Source of the DNA: Streptococcus oralis Uo5
Lineage (GTDB): Bacteria; Bacillota; Bacilli; Lactobacillales; Streptococcaceae
Assembly: GCF_000253155.1 (NCBI RefSeq)
Contig: NC_015291.1
Coordinates: 1,583,001-1,647,000, forward strand
Direction of reading: 5' to 3'
DNA length: 64,000 nt
Part shown: one piece after another, positions 53,113 to 63,091 of the stretch
How positions within the stretch are numbered: position 1 is the first letter of the stretch
Layout of the letters: each line of letters begins with the position of its first letter
Program-made: the position numbers and the translations under genes
The notes under the pieces: model-generated
What the model was told of the DNA's origin: nothing
The model's input: only the letters and a program-made list of their open reading frames with translations
Databases searched by the model: none

Positions 53113-55218
53113 TTAGGCTTTTTCACGAATGACCAAAACGCCATCTTCCATATCTGCTTCCAGATGTTTGGCATCTAGATGATCCAAGTGGAAGTCTGTC
53201 ACCTTATCACGAATTTGTTGTTCAACCACGCGACGGAGAGGACGAACACCCATAACTTCGTCATAGCCTTCTTCTGTGATAAAGTCCTTAGCTGCTTGGC
53301 TGACTTCCAAATTAATGTCTTTCTTAGCCAGGGTTTGGTTGACTTCCGCCAACATCAAGTCCACAATCTTAGAAAGGTCTTCCTTATTCAAGTGTGAGAA
53401 CTCGATAACTGCATTAAAGCGGTTAAGGAACTCTGGACGGAAGAATGGTTTCAAACGATCCATCAACTCTGGTTTATCCGCATCTTCAGTCAAGTTAGCT
53501 TCATAGCCAAATCCAGCATTTGATGTCGCGATAATGACCGTGTTCTTAAAGTTCACTGTATTTCCTTGACCATCAGTCAAACGACCATCATCCAAGACTT
53601 GGAGGAGAAGGGTAATGACTTGAGGATCAGCCTTTTCAATCTCATCCAATAGAATGATAGAGTAAGGATTGCGACGAACACGTTCTGTCAAGGTATTGCT
53701 ATTGTCATCATACCCCACATAACCGGCTGTTGTACCGATCAGCTTAGATACAGCTGTTCGGTCACTGTATTCAGACATATCCAAACGAATGATAGCATCC
53801 TTGGTTCCAAACATATCGAGCGCCAATTGCTTAGCAAGCTCCGTCTTACCAACCCCAGTAGGCCCTACAAAGAGGAAGCTACCGATTGGGCGATTGCCTT
53901 CATCAAATCCTGCACGGTTACGACGGATAGCACGAGCTACAGCTTCAACCGCCTTGTCTTGGCCGATAACCTTGTGTTCCAAACGATGAGCCATATCTTT
54001 CAAACGTTCGATGTCTGACGCTCCCATTTGTGATACTGGAATACCAGTCATACGCTCTACGGACTCGGCCACATCATTGACAGTGGCAGTCACTTTCATA
54101 TCTTCTGTGTGGTTTTCGACTTTTTTCTCCAATTCTGCAATGCGAGTTTTGGCATTGAGAGCTGCTTCGAAGTCTTCTGCTTCAACTGCTTTTTCTTGCT
54201 TGTCTTTTTCTGCCTCAATTTCACGTTCAACAGCATGAACATCTGTTATCGGATGTTGAGCTGCCAAGTGAGCCGCTGTTACATCGACAAGGTCAATAGC
54301 CTTATCAGGCAAGCTACGTTGAGGAATATATTGGATTGAATAATCCACTGCTGCTTTCAAGACTTCATCTGGCAAGATAACATTGTGGTGTTGTTGATAG
54401 AGGTCACGAATTCCTTGAAGGATTTTGAAAGTATCTTCAGCTGAAGGAGCATTGACCTTGACTTCGTTGAAACGACGAGCAAGAGCTGCATTCTTCAAGA
54501 TAGTGTTACGGTATTCATCCTGAGTTGTTGCACCAATAACAGTCAATTCACCACGGGAGAGAGCTGGTTTGAGAATATCTGCAAGCCCCTTAGAGCCACT
54601 ATCACCACCAGTGCTACCAGCACCAAGAATTTGGTGAATTTCATCAAAGAAGAGGATAATATTTCCTGCTTCTTTTACTTCGTTGACTAGATTTTGAACG
54701 TTTTCTTCAAAGCTACCACGGTATTGAGTACCAGCCTCGAGACCTGAGATATCAATAGAAATAATTTCCTTGTTCTTGATGGCAGCTGGAACATCTCCGT
54801 TCACAATGGCTTGCGCTAAGCCTTCGACAACGGCTGTCTTACCAACACCTGCATCTCCTACCAGAACAGGATTGTTCTTGGTACGACGTGAAAGGATTTC
54901 AGATGTTTCTTGAATTTCCTTGTTTCGTCCGATTACAGGATCCAACTTGCCCTCACGAGCTTCCGCTGTCAAGTTACGACCTAGTTTGGCAAGGACACCG
55001 TCTTGTTTCATACCTGAAGCGTGTTGTTGCATTTGCACATCAGATTCTGTATTTCCTGGTAATTGCCCAGTTGCACGATACTGAGCAAATTCCTCAGGTG
55101 TCACTTCGCGTCCATTGATTAAGTAGCGACGGTTTTCAGAACTGTATCCTCGCATACCACCCATCAATTGGTTAAATAAATCATCCATGTTGTTAAAGTT
55201 ATTAAAGTTGTTGTTCAT
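53113..55218 (-). CDS. clpL: Heat-shock AAA+ chaperone ClpL
   Basis: Hsp100 disaggregase of streptococci that works without ClpP. 701 residues: an N-terminal Asn-rich start ([18 protein letters not shown]) instead of the usual Clp N-domain, first AAA+ domain with GDAGVGKT at 121-128, a short middle coiled coil (about 330-370, [20 protein letters not shown]), second AAA+ domain with [15 protein letters not shown], and a C-terminal domain with [13 protein letters not shown]. No ClpP-binding tripeptide loop is evident. The promoter far upstream overlaps CtsR boxes. Confidence 0.95.
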   Translation of the reverse strand: MNNNFNNFNNMDDLFNQLMGGMRGYSSENRRYLINGREVTPEEFAQYRATGQLPGNTESDVQMQQHASGMKQDGVLAKLGRNLTAEAREGKLDPVIGRNKEIQETSEILSRRTKNNPVLVGDAGVGKTAVVEGLAQAIVNGDVPAAIKNKEIISIDISGLEAGTQYRGSFEENVQNLVNEVKEAGNIILFFDEIHQILGAGSTGGDSGSKGLADILKPALSRGELTVIGATTQDEYRNTILKNAALARRFNEVKVNAPSAEDTFKILQGIRDLYQQHHNVILPDEVLKAAVDYSIQYIPQRSLPDKAIDLVDVTAAHLAAQHPITDVHAVEREIEAEKDKQEKAVEAEDFEAALNAKTRIAELEKKVENHTEDMKVTATVNDVAESVERMTGIPVSQMGASDIERLKDMAHRLEHKVIGQDKAVEAVARAIRRNRAGFDEGNRPIGSFLFVGPTGVGKTELAKQLALDMFGTKDAIIRLDMSEYSDRTAVSKLIGTTAGYVGYDDNSNTLTERVRRNPYSIILLDEIEKADPQVITLLLQVLDDGRLTDGQGNTVNFKNTVIIATSNAGFGYEANLTEDADKPELMDRLKPFFRPEFLNRFNAVIEFSHLNKEDLSKIVDLMLAEVNQTLAKKDINLEVSQAAKDFITEEGYDEVMGVRPLRRVVEQQIRDKVTDFHLDHLDAKHLEADMEDGVLVIREKA

Positions 55219-55261
55219 ATTTTTTACCTCGTTTATTGTTAATTATTTGCGATCTCTGATA

Positions 55262-55280
55262 TTGACTATCTTTGACCTTT
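55262..55280 (-). promoter_or_regulatory. CtsR box proximal to clpL
   Basis: Minus strand AAAGGTCAAAGATAGTCAA fits the CtsR heptad tandem (A/G)GTCAAA-NNN-(A/G)GTCAAA with one mismatch. It lies 44 nt before the clpL start, downstream of the small leader frame. Confidence 0.75.
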
Positions 55281-55301
55281 GTTTTAAAAAATTTAGACTA
55301 G

Positions 55302-55391
55302 CTAAATAGCTACTCTACGTATAATTTCTGGTTTTTCTTTTTTAAATAAGCCTTTTATCATCTTCTTTTCAAAGTCTGTTAGATTTAACAT
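55302..55391 (-). CDS. 29-codon open frame in the clpL leader
   Basis: Minus-strand ATG at 55391 preceded by AAAGGGGTGAGG, a strong ribosome site. The product begins MLNLTDFEKKMIKGLF and is basic (KKEKPEIIRRVAI). No family is recognised. Its place between the CtsR-controlled promoter and clpL means it would be made together with ClpL on heat shock; it could be a small protein or a leader peptide. Confidence 0.5.
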   Translation of the reverse strand: MLNLTDFEKKMIKGLFKKEKPEIIRRVAI

Positions 55392-55488
55392 AGGCCTCAC
55401 CCCTTTCTAGGGTATCTATTATACATTTTCAAGAAATAGAGTCATTGAAAATGAAGTTTTCTAAGGAATTCATTTTCCTTATGTTTCT

Positions 55489-55517
55489 ACTATATCACAT
55501 TGGTCAGTAAAAGTCAA
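55489..55517 (-). promoter_or_regulatory. clpL promoter
   Basis: Minus strand: -35 TTGACT (55512-55517), 17-nt spacer, -10 TATAGT (55489-55494). The spacer and -35 contain a half-conserved CtsR motif (TTGACTTTTACTGACC). Confidence 0.75.
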
Positions 55518-55523
55518 TAACTT

Positions 55524-55540
55524 TTTGACCAAATTTGACT
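55524..55540 (-). promoter_or_regulatory. CtsR box at the clpL promoter
   Basis: Minus strand AGTCAAATTTGGTCAAA matches both CtsR heptads exactly with a 3-nt spacer, just upstream of the -35. Confidence 0.85.
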
Positions 55541-55566
55541 ATTTTTTAAAAAGTTTTTTTGAAGTA

Positions 55567-55604
55567 CAAAAAAGTCCCTAGAAAACGAATTTTCTAGAGA
55601 CTTT
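55567..55604 (-). terminator. Terminator of the LPNTG surface protein gene
   Basis: Stem AGTCCCTAGAAAA/TTTTCTAGAGACT (55573-55585 with 55590-55602, one mismatch) followed by TTTTTT on the minus strand, about 67 nt after the stop codon. Confidence 0.85.
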
Positions 55605-55670
55605 CTCTATCAAGTTTAAGAGAGAAGGAATATTCTCACTTACCAAGTTTCATGTTTCTCCTACGAAAGC

Positions 55671-58600
55671 CTAAGCTTTACGTTTTACGAAGAATACCAA
55701 TCCACTCAATGCCAAGACTGCAAATCCAAGTGCAGAAAGGAGAGAGGTTGCTTCCCCTGTGTTTGGAAGTTCAGCTTTACCTTTAGTCTCCGTAGCTGGA
55801 GGTGTTTGTTTTGGATCCTCTTTTTTTCCTGGATCAGTTGGTTCTGTTCCTGGAGTTGGATTTGTTCCTGGATTATTTGGCGTTGGATCTGGTGTTGGTG
55901 CTGGATCTGGCGTTGTTCCTGGATTATTTGGAGCTGGGTCTGGTGTTGGTGCTGGATCTGGCGTTGTTCCTGGATTATTTGGAGATGGATTTGGTTCTGG
56001 CGTTGGTGTTGGAACAGTGTATTTATTTGTAAATACAACTTCTTTACCATTGGCATAGGAAACCTTTGCAGTCAAGAGACCTTGATCATCCGCAACTACA
56101 GTGACTGTTACAGTATGCTCGGTCTTATCGTATTCAATACCCTCTTCAGTACCAACTTTTTCAACCAAGGTATAAGTATGAGTACCTGCTTCTTCGAATG
56201 AACGAACAAAGTCTACTTTACCTTCGGCAGTATTCTTAGCTGTAGCTACAACGGCGCCTTTCTCTTTCAATTCGAAAGTATAAGCATCAGCCGCAAGTTC
56301 TTTACCTTCAAGTTTCTTAGTTGCTTCAATCGTAGCTTCTACCGCTGGTGCTTTGAAGCTATTCTTGAAGACACTACCTGCTGGATATTCAACAGCTGCC
56401 TTCAAAGCGTTGGTTGCTGCATCTTTGGTTACTTTTACCACCGCAGTCTTTTCTGTATCATAAGTAATACCAGTTGCTCCAGCATTCACTTCTTTTACAG
56501 TATAAGTATACTCACCTTCTGCATCATAGTTGATTGCATTAAATGTTACTTTTCCACCTTGGTTTGTTTTTGTATCAATTTTTTGTCCATCTTTGTACAA
56601 TTCAAATTGGAACTCACCATCAACCAAAGTACGACCAGTCAATTCTTTCGTAAATTCAAGTGTTGCCGATGTAGCTGTTGGAGCTGGTGCTGTATAAGTG
56701 TTTGTGAAGACACGTTCTGTATCCGCATCTTCTACAGTCGCAACCAATTGGCCTTTACCATCATCCGCAACAGTGACGAACACTTCATACGCATTTTGAT
56801 CATAAGTGATTGTTTTATCGTCACCAGCTTTTTCAGTAATAGTGTAAACGTAATCGCCTGCTGCTGAGAAAGTGACGTTGAAGACAACTTCTCCTGAGGC
56901 AGTATTCTTAGCCGTAGCTACAAGGTCTGAACCTTCTTTCAGTTCAAATGTGTAAGCATCAGCTTCAAGCGCTTTACCTTTCAAGACTTTCTTAGCTTTG
57001 ATTGTAGCCTGTGCAGGTTCCGCTTTATAGTCATTAACGAAAACTGGTGTTTCACTTGTAACTGTCGCGACAAGTTGACCTTCGCCATTATCTTTCACTT
57101 CTACAGTTGCTGGATGTTCTGTTTTATCATAAGTTACACCAAGTTTATTGCCAACCTTTTCTGTAATAGTGTAGTTATATACTCCTGCTGTTGAATAGCT
57201 AATTTCAGAAAAACGAATCAATCCGCCAGCAGTATTCTTTGCTGTCGCAACAACCTTGTCACCCTCTTTCAGTTCAAACTCAAACTCATCTATCTCCAGC
57301 TCTTTACCATTCAAAACTTTTTTAGCTTCAATAGCAATTTTAGCTGGAGCTGCTTTATATGTGTTTGTGAAGGTTGGTTCTGCAGATGTGACAGTTGCTG
57401 TTAAAACTCCATTTTGGAAAGTTGCTGCTACAGTAACTTCCTTGGCTTCTGTATCAAATGTAACGCCTGCAACTGCTGTTGAAGTGTCTTCTTTGATGAT
57501 GTAGTGATAAGTTCCCACACCTTTTACTTGGAGATTCTCAAAGGTAATCGTTCCATCAGCTTTTGATTTTGCTGTGGCTACAGGTTCCTTCAAGTTCTCT
57601 GCAGTAAACAGGTTAAAGGTAAACTCATCTGCTTTTGGAAGTTTATCTGCACGTCCTTCTACTACTTTCTTAGCCGTCACATTGAATACAGCTGGAAGAG
57701 GTTCATCTTTAAGATGAATAGTAGAACCCGCAGCACCGAGTTTGACTGTATACTCTTTTTCATCTAGTTTATAACCTGCTGGAGCAGTCTTCTCTTTGAT
57801 CTTAAACGTTTTACCTTCCCATTTCTGATCATAAGTTTTCGTAAGCGCTACTCCTTTTTCATTCGTAGTCACTTCTGTTGTTTCACTTGCATCATCTGCT
57901 GCTGTCACAGTATATACTGCACCCGAAACTGGAGCAAGAGTGAAGGCATCAGTCTTATGAATCTTAATTTGGTATGCAGTAGATGCTACAATCGTACCAG
58001 AAATCAAAGATGTCGCCTCAGCTGTCATATCAAGTGCTCCCGGACGACTTGTATTCTGTGCTAATTTAGTCCCGTCAGCCAACGACAGAGCAACCCTATT
58101 TCCTACTTTACTTCCATCATTAGGAGTTGTTGTGTTATAAGATACTATATAAGAGGTCGTTCCATCTTTAAAAATGATATCGAATGAAGTATAGTTTTCG
58201 TTCCACGAAACGGTATAGTCTTGCCCCTCAGTTAACAATACTGCATCATCTGGAACAGCAGAAGTCCCAACAGTGATATCTGCCTTATATACTTTTAGAG
58301 TCTCAGGAATATACTGTGCAGGAGTGTAACTAGTATCATCATTTGGTATAGTATCATGTAATACAATATTTTGTCCTAAGTCTTGTTTCTCTGTATTTAC
58401 ACGTACCCGCCAGGTAGACCATGCATCTCCCTTGCTAACCGAACCAATCTCAGCCAGTTTTGGAGAGTTCCAATTTTCAAGGGCAGCACGCCCCCCAATT
58501 TTAGCGTAATTTTCAGTACCAACTTTGGGACCATCGATTGTTTTTGATGAATAAATGTGAGTCACTTCTTGCTTCAATGAGGATGAATTAAAATTAATGC

Positions 58601-59129
58601 GGGTTTTATTCTGATCCTTTAAGAATCTAAAAGTAACAGAAAAATTCCCTGACACATCCTTTACCTTATCTCCACCAGTTTTCTCTAGATATTTATCCAA
58701 GTTTTTTAAGGTGATTTTTGCTTTCCCACCTTGATCAGTACCATTTGAAGTCACTTCTGCTTCTCCAATAGTAACTTTTGTTGTCGGATCAATTAAATCC
58801 TGACTCCCCTCATAAACTGCCATAGGAGCAGGTATATCAAAGGTAAAATAATCTCCATTATTCAGATGTTCATTATACTGTTTGAGATCAAAAGTCACGC
58901 GAAGCTTATATGCTAAATTCGTACGAAGCGAGAAATCTCCTTCTGAACTCACATTTTGCTTAGTATCTGAAGCATCTAACAGATCAATGCCTGTAATTAC
59001 TTGTGTCAACTCTTTTGAAACCGGATTATCTGCTTTAACAATCCCTACCAAAACAGATGCTAGGCCTAAAATAGCAAAAGCTAACGCAGAAAATTTAGAA
59101 AGCATGTTTAACGCTTTGCTTCTCGACAT
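55671..59129 (-). CDS. LPNTG-anchored surface protein with five pilin-type isopeptide domains
   Basis: Predicted fibrous adhesin on the cell wall. 1152 residues: signal peptide 1-33; Ig-like adhesin region about 34-380 (LAYKLRVTFDLKQYNEHL, DYFTFDIPAP); a SpaA/Cna-B domain about 384-480 with IKEKTAPAGYKLDEKEY; five repeats of about 110 residues (about 481-1045) of the streptococcal pilin isopeptide-linkage type, each with AKKVLxGKxL, an YxYTITEK Glu and a terminal FTNTYKA Asn that would form Lys-Asn bonds; a Pro-rich wall-spanning segment (PTPDPAPNNPGTTPDPA); LPNTG at 1121-1125 and a membrane tail. No sortase or other pilus gene is adjacent, so it is probably a monomeric anchored fibre rather than a polymerised pilin. 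Ligand unknown. Confidence 0.9.
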   Translation of the reverse strand: MSRSKALNMLSKFSALAFAILGLASVLVGIVKADNPVSKELTQVITGIDLLDASDTKQNVSSEGDFSLRTNLAYKLRVTFDLKQYNEHLNNGDYFTFDIPAPMAVYEGSQDLIDPTTKVTIGEAEVTSNGTDQGGKAKITLKNLDKYLEKTGGDKVKDVSGNFSVTFRFLKDQNKTRINFNSSSLKQEVTHIYSSKTIDGPKVGTENYAKIGGRAALENWNSPKLAEIGSVSKGDAWSTWRVRVNTEKQDLGQNIVLHDTIPNDDTSYTPAQYIPETLKVYKADITVGTSAVPDDAVLLTEGQDYTVSWNENYTSFDIIFKDGTTSYIVSYNTTTPNDGSKVGNRVALSLADGTKLAQNTSRPGALDMTAEATSLISGTIVASTAYQIKIHKTDAFTLAPVSGAVYTVTAADDASETTEVTTNEKGVALTKTYDQKWEGKTFKIKEKTAPAGYKLDEKEYTVKLGAAGSTIHLKDEPLPAVFNVTAKKVVEGRADKLPKADEFTFNLFTAENLKEPVATAKSKADGTITFENLQVKGVGTYHYIIKEDTSTAVAGVTFDTEAKEVTVAATFQNGVLTATVTSAEPTFTNTYKAAPAKIAIEAKKVLNGKELEIDEFEFELKEGDKVVATAKNTAGGLIRFSEISYSTAGVYNYTITEKVGNKLGVTYDKTEHPATVEVKDNGEGQLVATVTSETPVFVNDYKAEPAQATIKAKKVLKGKALEADAYTFELKEGSDLVATAKNTASGEVVFNVTFSAAGDYVYTITEKAGDDKTITYDQNAYEVFVTVADDGKGQLVATVEDADTERVFTNTYTAPAPTATSATLEFTKELTGRTLVDGEFQFELYKDGQKIDTKTNQGGKVTFNAINYDAEGEYTYTVKEVNAGATGITYDTEKTAVVKVTKDAATNALKAAVEYPAGSVFKNSFKAPAVEATIEATKKLEGKELAADAYTFELKEKGAVVATAKNTAEGKVDFVRSFEEAGTHTYTLVEKVGTEEGIEYDKTEHTVTVTVVADDQGLLTAKVSYANGKEVVFTNKYTVPTPTPEPNPSPNNPGTTPDPAPTPDPAPNNPGTTPDPAPTPDPTPNNPGTNPTPGTEPTDPGKKEDPKQTPPATETKGKAELPNTGEATSLLSALGFAVLALSGLVFFVKRKA
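55870..56000 (-). repeat. Short tandem repeats encoding the Pro-rich wall-spanning segment
   Basis: Near-identical units of about 54-60 bp encode PNNPGTTPDPAPTPDPA. Such repeats vary in copy number between strains. Confidence 0.8.
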
Positions 59130-59233
59130 TTCTTCTCCTCTTTTCTATATGAAATTTTTATTTCTAATCTCCCTAAGAGATTACATCATACCATTTTGAC
59201 AACCCCTATCACTAACTAGAGTTTATCTATTGT

Positions 59234-59262
59234 ATTATAACATCTCAATACAATCTATTCAA
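59234..59262 (-). promoter_or_regulatory. Promoter of the LPNTG surface protein gene
   Basis: Minus strand: TTGAAT (59257-59262), 17-nt spacer, TATAAT (59234-59239) with the TG extension, a near-consensus promoter giving a leader of about 100 nt. Confidence 0.82.
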
Positions 59263-59399
59263 GTTTAATAACTAGAAAATAAGTTTTTATAAGATTTTAT
59301 TATATTATTCTCTCGAATTTCAACACATTGTCACAAGAATTAACAAAATCTCTCAGTATTTTTCATATGATATGTCGAAAATTTATCTTTTAGATATAG

Positions 59400-59426
59400 A
59401 AAAAAGCCAGTCCTATAGACTAGCTT
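59400..59426 (-). terminator. Terminator of pflB
   Basis: Stem AAAGCTAGTC/GACTGGCTTT with TTTTTT on the minus strand, about 22 nt after the pflB stop. Confidence 0.85.
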
Positions 59427-59447
59427 TCTTTCTATTCTAATTGAATC

Positions 59448-61763
59448 TTAGCTCAATGCATCATCCATTGAAAGAACTTCGTGGAAGACACGTTGTGTCA
59501 ATTCAGTTTTTTGCTCTGGAGTGAGGTATTTAGTGTTTACACAGTATCCAGAGATACGTACGATAACGTCTTCACCTGACATGATCTTTTCGTAAACATC
59601 GTTCAAGTCCATAACGTTCAAGTTAACGTGTTGTCCACCGTTTTCGAAGTAACCATCAAGGATTGTTACCAAGTTATCAACTTGCTCGTCACGAGTCTTA
59701 CCAAGAGCACGTGGAGAAACTTGTGTTGTCAATGAGATACCGTCAGCTGCGTAACCAAAGTCAAGGCTAGCAAGTGAGTTCAAGTTTTGCAACCATCCAC
59801 CTTTAGCTTTGTTAGAAGGGTTAGCACCTGGTGAGAAGAATTCAAGTTTAGACAAGTTCACAGAACCATCTTCGTTGAGGTATACACCTTTGTGGACTGG
59901 TGAGTTACCAGTTTGTTTAGAGTAAGCAACGTTAGATGTGATGGTCAAAAGTGATACAGTAGCTTCTGCGTCTTTGTAAAGTTTATGGCTACGTAGACGA
60001 GTTGTGTAAGCTTCGATCAACCATTCAGCCAATTCGTTTGAACGAGGGTCATCTTCACCCCAACGTGGGTATTCACCGATTGTTTCGTAATCGTAGATGT
60101 AGCCATTTTCATCACGGATTGGTTTAACAGTAGCGTACTTGATAGCTGACAATGTATCAACAGTGTTAGCAAATCCACAGATACCGAATCCCATGTTAGC
60201 ACGTTGTTTAGTTGGCAAGAAGGCCATTTGAACAGCTTCGTAGTTGTACTTGTCAGTCATGTAGTGGATGATGTTCAAAGCATCTACGTAAGTGTCAGTC
60301 AACCAGTCAAGAGATTTTTCAAAGTTGGCTTTAACTGATTCGAATTCAAGAACTTCGTCACGGATAGGATCGATGTCAAATACTTTGTAGTCTTTGTGAA
60401 CATCGTCGTAACCACCGTTCAAACCAGTAAGAAGAGCTTTCAAAACGTTTACACGAGCACCGAAGTACTGGATGTTGTGGCGTTGATCTTCGTTTTCTGG
60501 GTCAAGTGGTGACACACAGCATGAGATACAGCTCATTTCTCCGTATCCGTCTTTAGCCATTGTTGTTACACCTTCGTATTGGATAGAAGAGTGTTTGTGG
60601 CTCATATGCATACAGTAGCGACGGAAGTTGTATGGTAATTTGTCAGTCCAAAGAACTGTCAAGTTTGGTTCTGGTGAGTTACCGATGTTGTCAAGAGTGT
60701 TCAAGAAACGGTAGTCCATCTTAGTAACACGGTGACGACCATCGTTACCCATACCAGCCATAGAAGTTGTGATGAAGGTTGGGTCACCTGAGTACAATTG
60801 GTCATAAGCTTTTGTACGAGCAAATTTAACTGTACGAAGTTTCATAACGAAATCATCAACGAATTCTTGGATTTCTGATTCAGTAAATGTACCACGAGCA
60901 AGGTCACGTTCTGCAAAGATGTCCAATACGATTGGTACACGACCTAGAGATGTAGCAGCACCGTTAATCACACGGCAGACAGCCATGAAAGCAATGTTAA
61001 CCCATTGGATAGCTTCTTTGACGTTCATCGCTGGTTTACGAACATCAACCCCGTAAAGGTCACCCAAGCGAACAACTTGTTGCAATGCTTGGTATTGAAG
61101 GTTTACTTCTTCACGAAGACGGATTGTTTCTTCATCGATTTCTTTGATTGCATTCCAGTCATTTACTTTTTCTTGCATCAAGTAGTCTGCCCCGTAAAGA
61201 GCAAGACGTGCGTAAACACCGATGATACGTCCACGTGAGTAGGCATCTGGAAGACCAGTTACAGTGTGAGCGTGACGAGCGCGACGAATGTTTGAAGTGT
61301 AGGCACGGAAAATACCGTCGTTAACTGTTGTTACGTATTTAGTGAAGATTTCGTGAACAGCTGGATCTGGTTCGTATCCATTTTCTTTCAAAGTAGTTTC
61401 AGCCATACGGATACCACCTTTTGGCATGAAGTTTAATTTGAAGAGTTCATCATTTTGGATACCGAAGATCACTTCGTTTTCTTTGTCGATAAATCCAGCA
61501 GGAATATCAGCAATAGATGTTGGACGAGTGTCCATTGGGAAACGAGTTTCTTCGTAGTGTGCTTTTGTTTCTTCTACGATTTTTTTGATGTGAAGTGAAC
61601 GTTCTGTTGGTCCAGCAAGGAAACTTTCATCTCCATCATAAGGTGTGTAGTTAGCTTGAACAAAGCGAGAAATACTTGCTTTTTCTTTCCAATCTACGCC
61701 TTTGAAGCCTTCCCAAGCTTTATCAAAAATGTCTTGTGCTTCAACAACTGTCTTAACAACCAT
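59448..61763 (-). CDS. pflB: Pyruvate formate-lyase (formate C-acetyltransferase)
   Basis: Glycyl-radical enzyme that converts pyruvate and CoA to acetyl-CoA and formate in anaerobic mixed-acid fermentation. 771 residues: the catalytic pair Cys415-Cys416 in [16 protein letters not shown] and the radical Gly739 in [14 protein letters not shown] near the C-terminus. The start [17 protein letters not shown] follows AGAGGAC. Full length and undamaged; the activating enzyme PflA is not in the window, so the radical is installed by a gene elsewhere. Confidence 0.97.
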   Translation of the reverse strand: MVVKTVVEAQDIFDKAWEGFKGVDWKEKASISRFVQANYTPYDGDESFLAGPTERSLHIKKIVEETKAHYEETRFPMDTRPTSIADIPAGFIDKENEVIFGIQNDELFKLNFMPKGGIRMAETTLKENGYEPDPAVHEIFTKYVTTVNDGIFRAYTSNIRRARHAHTVTGLPDAYSRGRIIGVYARLALYGADYLMQEKVNDWNAIKEIDEETIRLREEVNLQYQALQQVVRLGDLYGVDVRKPAMNVKEAIQWVNIAFMAVCRVINGAATSLGRVPIVLDIFAERDLARGTFTESEIQEFVDDFVMKLRTVKFARTKAYDQLYSGDPTFITTSMAGMGNDGRHRVTKMDYRFLNTLDNIGNSPEPNLTVLWTDKLPYNFRRYCMHMSHKHSSIQYEGVTTMAKDGYGEMSCISCCVSPLDPENEDQRHNIQYFGARVNVLKALLTGLNGGYDDVHKDYKVFDIDPIRDEVLEFESVKANFEKSLDWLTDTYVDALNIIHYMTDKYNYEAVQMAFLPTKQRANMGFGICGFANTVDTLSAIKYATVKPIRDENGYIYDYETIGEYPRWGEDDPRSNELAEWLIEAYTTRLRSHKLYKDAEATVSLLTITSNVAYSKQTGNSPVHKGVYLNEDGSVNLSKLEFFSPGANPSNKAKGGWLQNLNSLASLDFGYAADGISLTTQVSPRALGKTRDEQVDNLVTILDGYFENGGQHVNLNVMDLNDVYEKIMSGEDVIVRISGYCVNTKYLTPEQKTELTQRVFHEVLSMDDALS

Positions 61764-61784
61764 GTTAATGTCCTCTTTTTTCTA

Positions 61785-61802
61785 GTAACAGTCATCTGTT
61801 AC
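61785..61802. promoter_or_regulatory. Inverted repeat in the pflB leader
   Basis: Perfect 7-bp inverted repeat GTAACAG-TCAT-CTGTTAC, downstream of the promoter and 22 nt before the start codon. An AGTAAC copy of the half-site recurs in the promoter spacer at 61827-61832. Likely a regulator site or a small leader hairpin; the regulator is unknown to me. Confidence 0.5.
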
Positions 61803-61814
61803 ATTCTTGAGACA

Positions 61815-61844
61815 AGTATACCATACAGTAACCGATTTCAACAA
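61815..61844 (-). promoter_or_regulatory. pflB promoter
   Basis: Minus strand extended -10 TGGTATACT (TATACT at 61815-61820) with TTGTTG at 18 nt (61839-61844) or TTGAAA at 15 nt. About 50 nt before the pflB start. Confidence 0.65.
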
Positions 61845-61958
61845 GAGAAAATCGCTATTTTAGACGCTTTCTTTTATAATACAGTCTCTTTTTCGTTCTT
61901 ATCTGTATTATATTTTTGAAAGTCAGGTTGGACTTTTCCACTTTTTCAGAAAAAAGGG

Positions 61959-61964
61959 TATAAT
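61959..61964 (+). promoter_or_regulatory. -10 element of dinB
   Basis: Perfect TATAAT 31 nt before the dinB start, divergent from pflB. No convincing -35 and no LexA-type box was seen. Confidence 0.55.
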
Positions 61965-61995
61965 AAATAGAAAACGACACTAGAAAGGGATTGGA

Positions 61996-63057
61996 ATGCT
62001 CATATTTCCATTGATAAATGATTTGTCCAGAAAAATCATCCATATCGACATGGATGCCTTTTTTGCAGCGGTGGAAATAAGAGATAATCCCAAGTTAAAG
62101 GGCAAACCTGTCATTATCGGAAGCGACCCCAGACAAACAGGTGGTCGAGGTGTCGTTTCTACCTGTAGCTATGAGGCGCGAGCTTTTGGTATTCATTCAG
62201 CCATGAGCTCTAAAGAAGCTTATGAGCGCTGTCCCCAAGCTGTCTTTATCTCAGGAAATTATGAAAAGTATAAGACTGTAGGACTTGAGATTCGAGCTAT
62301 TTTTAAACGCTACACTGATTTGATTGAACCTATGAGTATTGACGAGGCTTACTTGGATGTGACAGAAAATAAACTCGGTATCAAGTCAGCCGTCAAAATT
62401 GCCCGCCTCATCCAACAGGATATCTGGCAGGAACTACACCTGACTGCTTCTGCAGGCGTTTCCTACAATAAATTTCTAGCTAAAATGGCCAGTGATTATC
62501 AGAAGCCACATGGTTTGACAGTGATTCTACCTGACCAAGCCCAAGACTTTCTCAAACAAATGGACATTGCTAAATTTCATGGTGTAGGAAAGAAGACAGT
62601 AGAAAAGCTTCATGAAATGGGCATTTATACTGGTGCAGACTTATTGGACGTCTCTGAAGTCACTTTAATCGATCGCTTTGGCAGACTCGGCTTTGACCTT
62701 TATCGAAAGGCAAGGGGCATTCATAACTCACCAGTCAAGTCCGATCGCATTCGTAAGTCCATTGGCAAGGAGAAAACCTATGGGAAGATTCTCCAGGTTG
62801 ACGAAGACATCAAAAAAGAGCTGACTCTCCTCTCTGAAAAAGTAGCTCTCAATCTCAGCACACAGGACAAGTCTGGAAAAATCATTATCCTAAAAATACG
62901 ATATGCTGACTTCTCCACTCTGACTAGACGAAAAAGCCTTCCACAAGCAACACAGGACGCTAGTCAGATTTCTCAAACTGCCCTTCAACTCTACGAAGAG
63001 CTAGCTGAAAAAGAAAAAGGTATCCGTTTACTAGGAATCACGGTGACAGGATTTTAA
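61996..63057 (+). CDS. dinB: DNA polymerase IV
   Basis: Y-family translesion polymerase. 353 residues: palm motifs [19 protein letters not shown] and [13 protein letters not shown] with the catalytic acidic residues, the fingers region [20 protein letters not shown], a helix-hairpin-helix region [20 protein letters not shown] and the little-finger domain to the C-terminus ([10 protein letters not shown]). The ATG at 61996 follows AAAGGGATTGG. No beta-clamp motif of the QLxLF type is obvious at the very end. Confidence 0.95.
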   Translation: MLIFPLINDLSRKIIHIDMDAFFAAVEIRDNPKLKGKPVIIGSDPRQTGGRGVVSTCSYEARAFGIHSAMSSKEAYERCPQAVFISGNYEKYKTVGLEIRAIFKRYTDLIEPMSIDEAYLDVTENKLGIKSAVKIARLIQQDIWQELHLTASAGVSYNKFLAKMASDYQKPHGLTVILPDQAQDFLKQMDIAKFHGVGKKTVEKLHEMGIYTGADLLDVSEVTLIDRFGRLGFDLYRKARGIHNSPVKSDRIRKSIGKEKTYGKILQVDEDIKKELTLLSEKVALNLSTQDKSGKIIILKIRYADFSTLTRRKSLPQATQDASQISQTALQLYEELAEKEKGIRLLGITVTGF

Positions 63058-63090
63058 AAAGCTTGAAGGAAACTTCCCTCAAGCTTTTTT
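63056..63090. terminator. Bidirectional terminator between convergent dinB and uppP
   Basis: Stem AAAAAGCTTGA/TCAAGCTTTTT with T-runs on both strands, directly after the dinB stop and 2 nt from the uppP stop. Confidence 0.9.
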
Positions 63091-63091
63091 C

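Larger units (their letters stand above)
55219..55670. other. 452-nt leader and intergenic region upstream of clpL
   Basis: On the minus strand, from right to left: terminator of the LPNTG protein gene (55567-55604), CtsR boxes and clpL promoter (55489-55540), a leader of about 264 nt with a 29-codon open frame (55302-55391), and a further CtsR box (55262-55280) before the clpL ribosome site. All are listed separately. Confidence 0.8.
59130..59447. other. Intergenic region between the LPNTG protein gene and pflB
   Basis: 318 nt with the LPNTG gene promoter (59234-59262) and pflB terminator (59400-59426). The rest is AT-rich; a short inverted repeat (CTCCCTAAGAG at about 59169-59179) lies in the leader of the LPNTG gene. 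Nothing else is supportable. Confidence 0.75.

Noticed and set aside
55759..56058. Gly/Val-rich plus-strand frame opposite the Pro-rich segment of the LPNTG protein
   Set aside because: It is a mirror of the Pro-rich repeat coding region; the low-complexity reading is an artefact of base composition.
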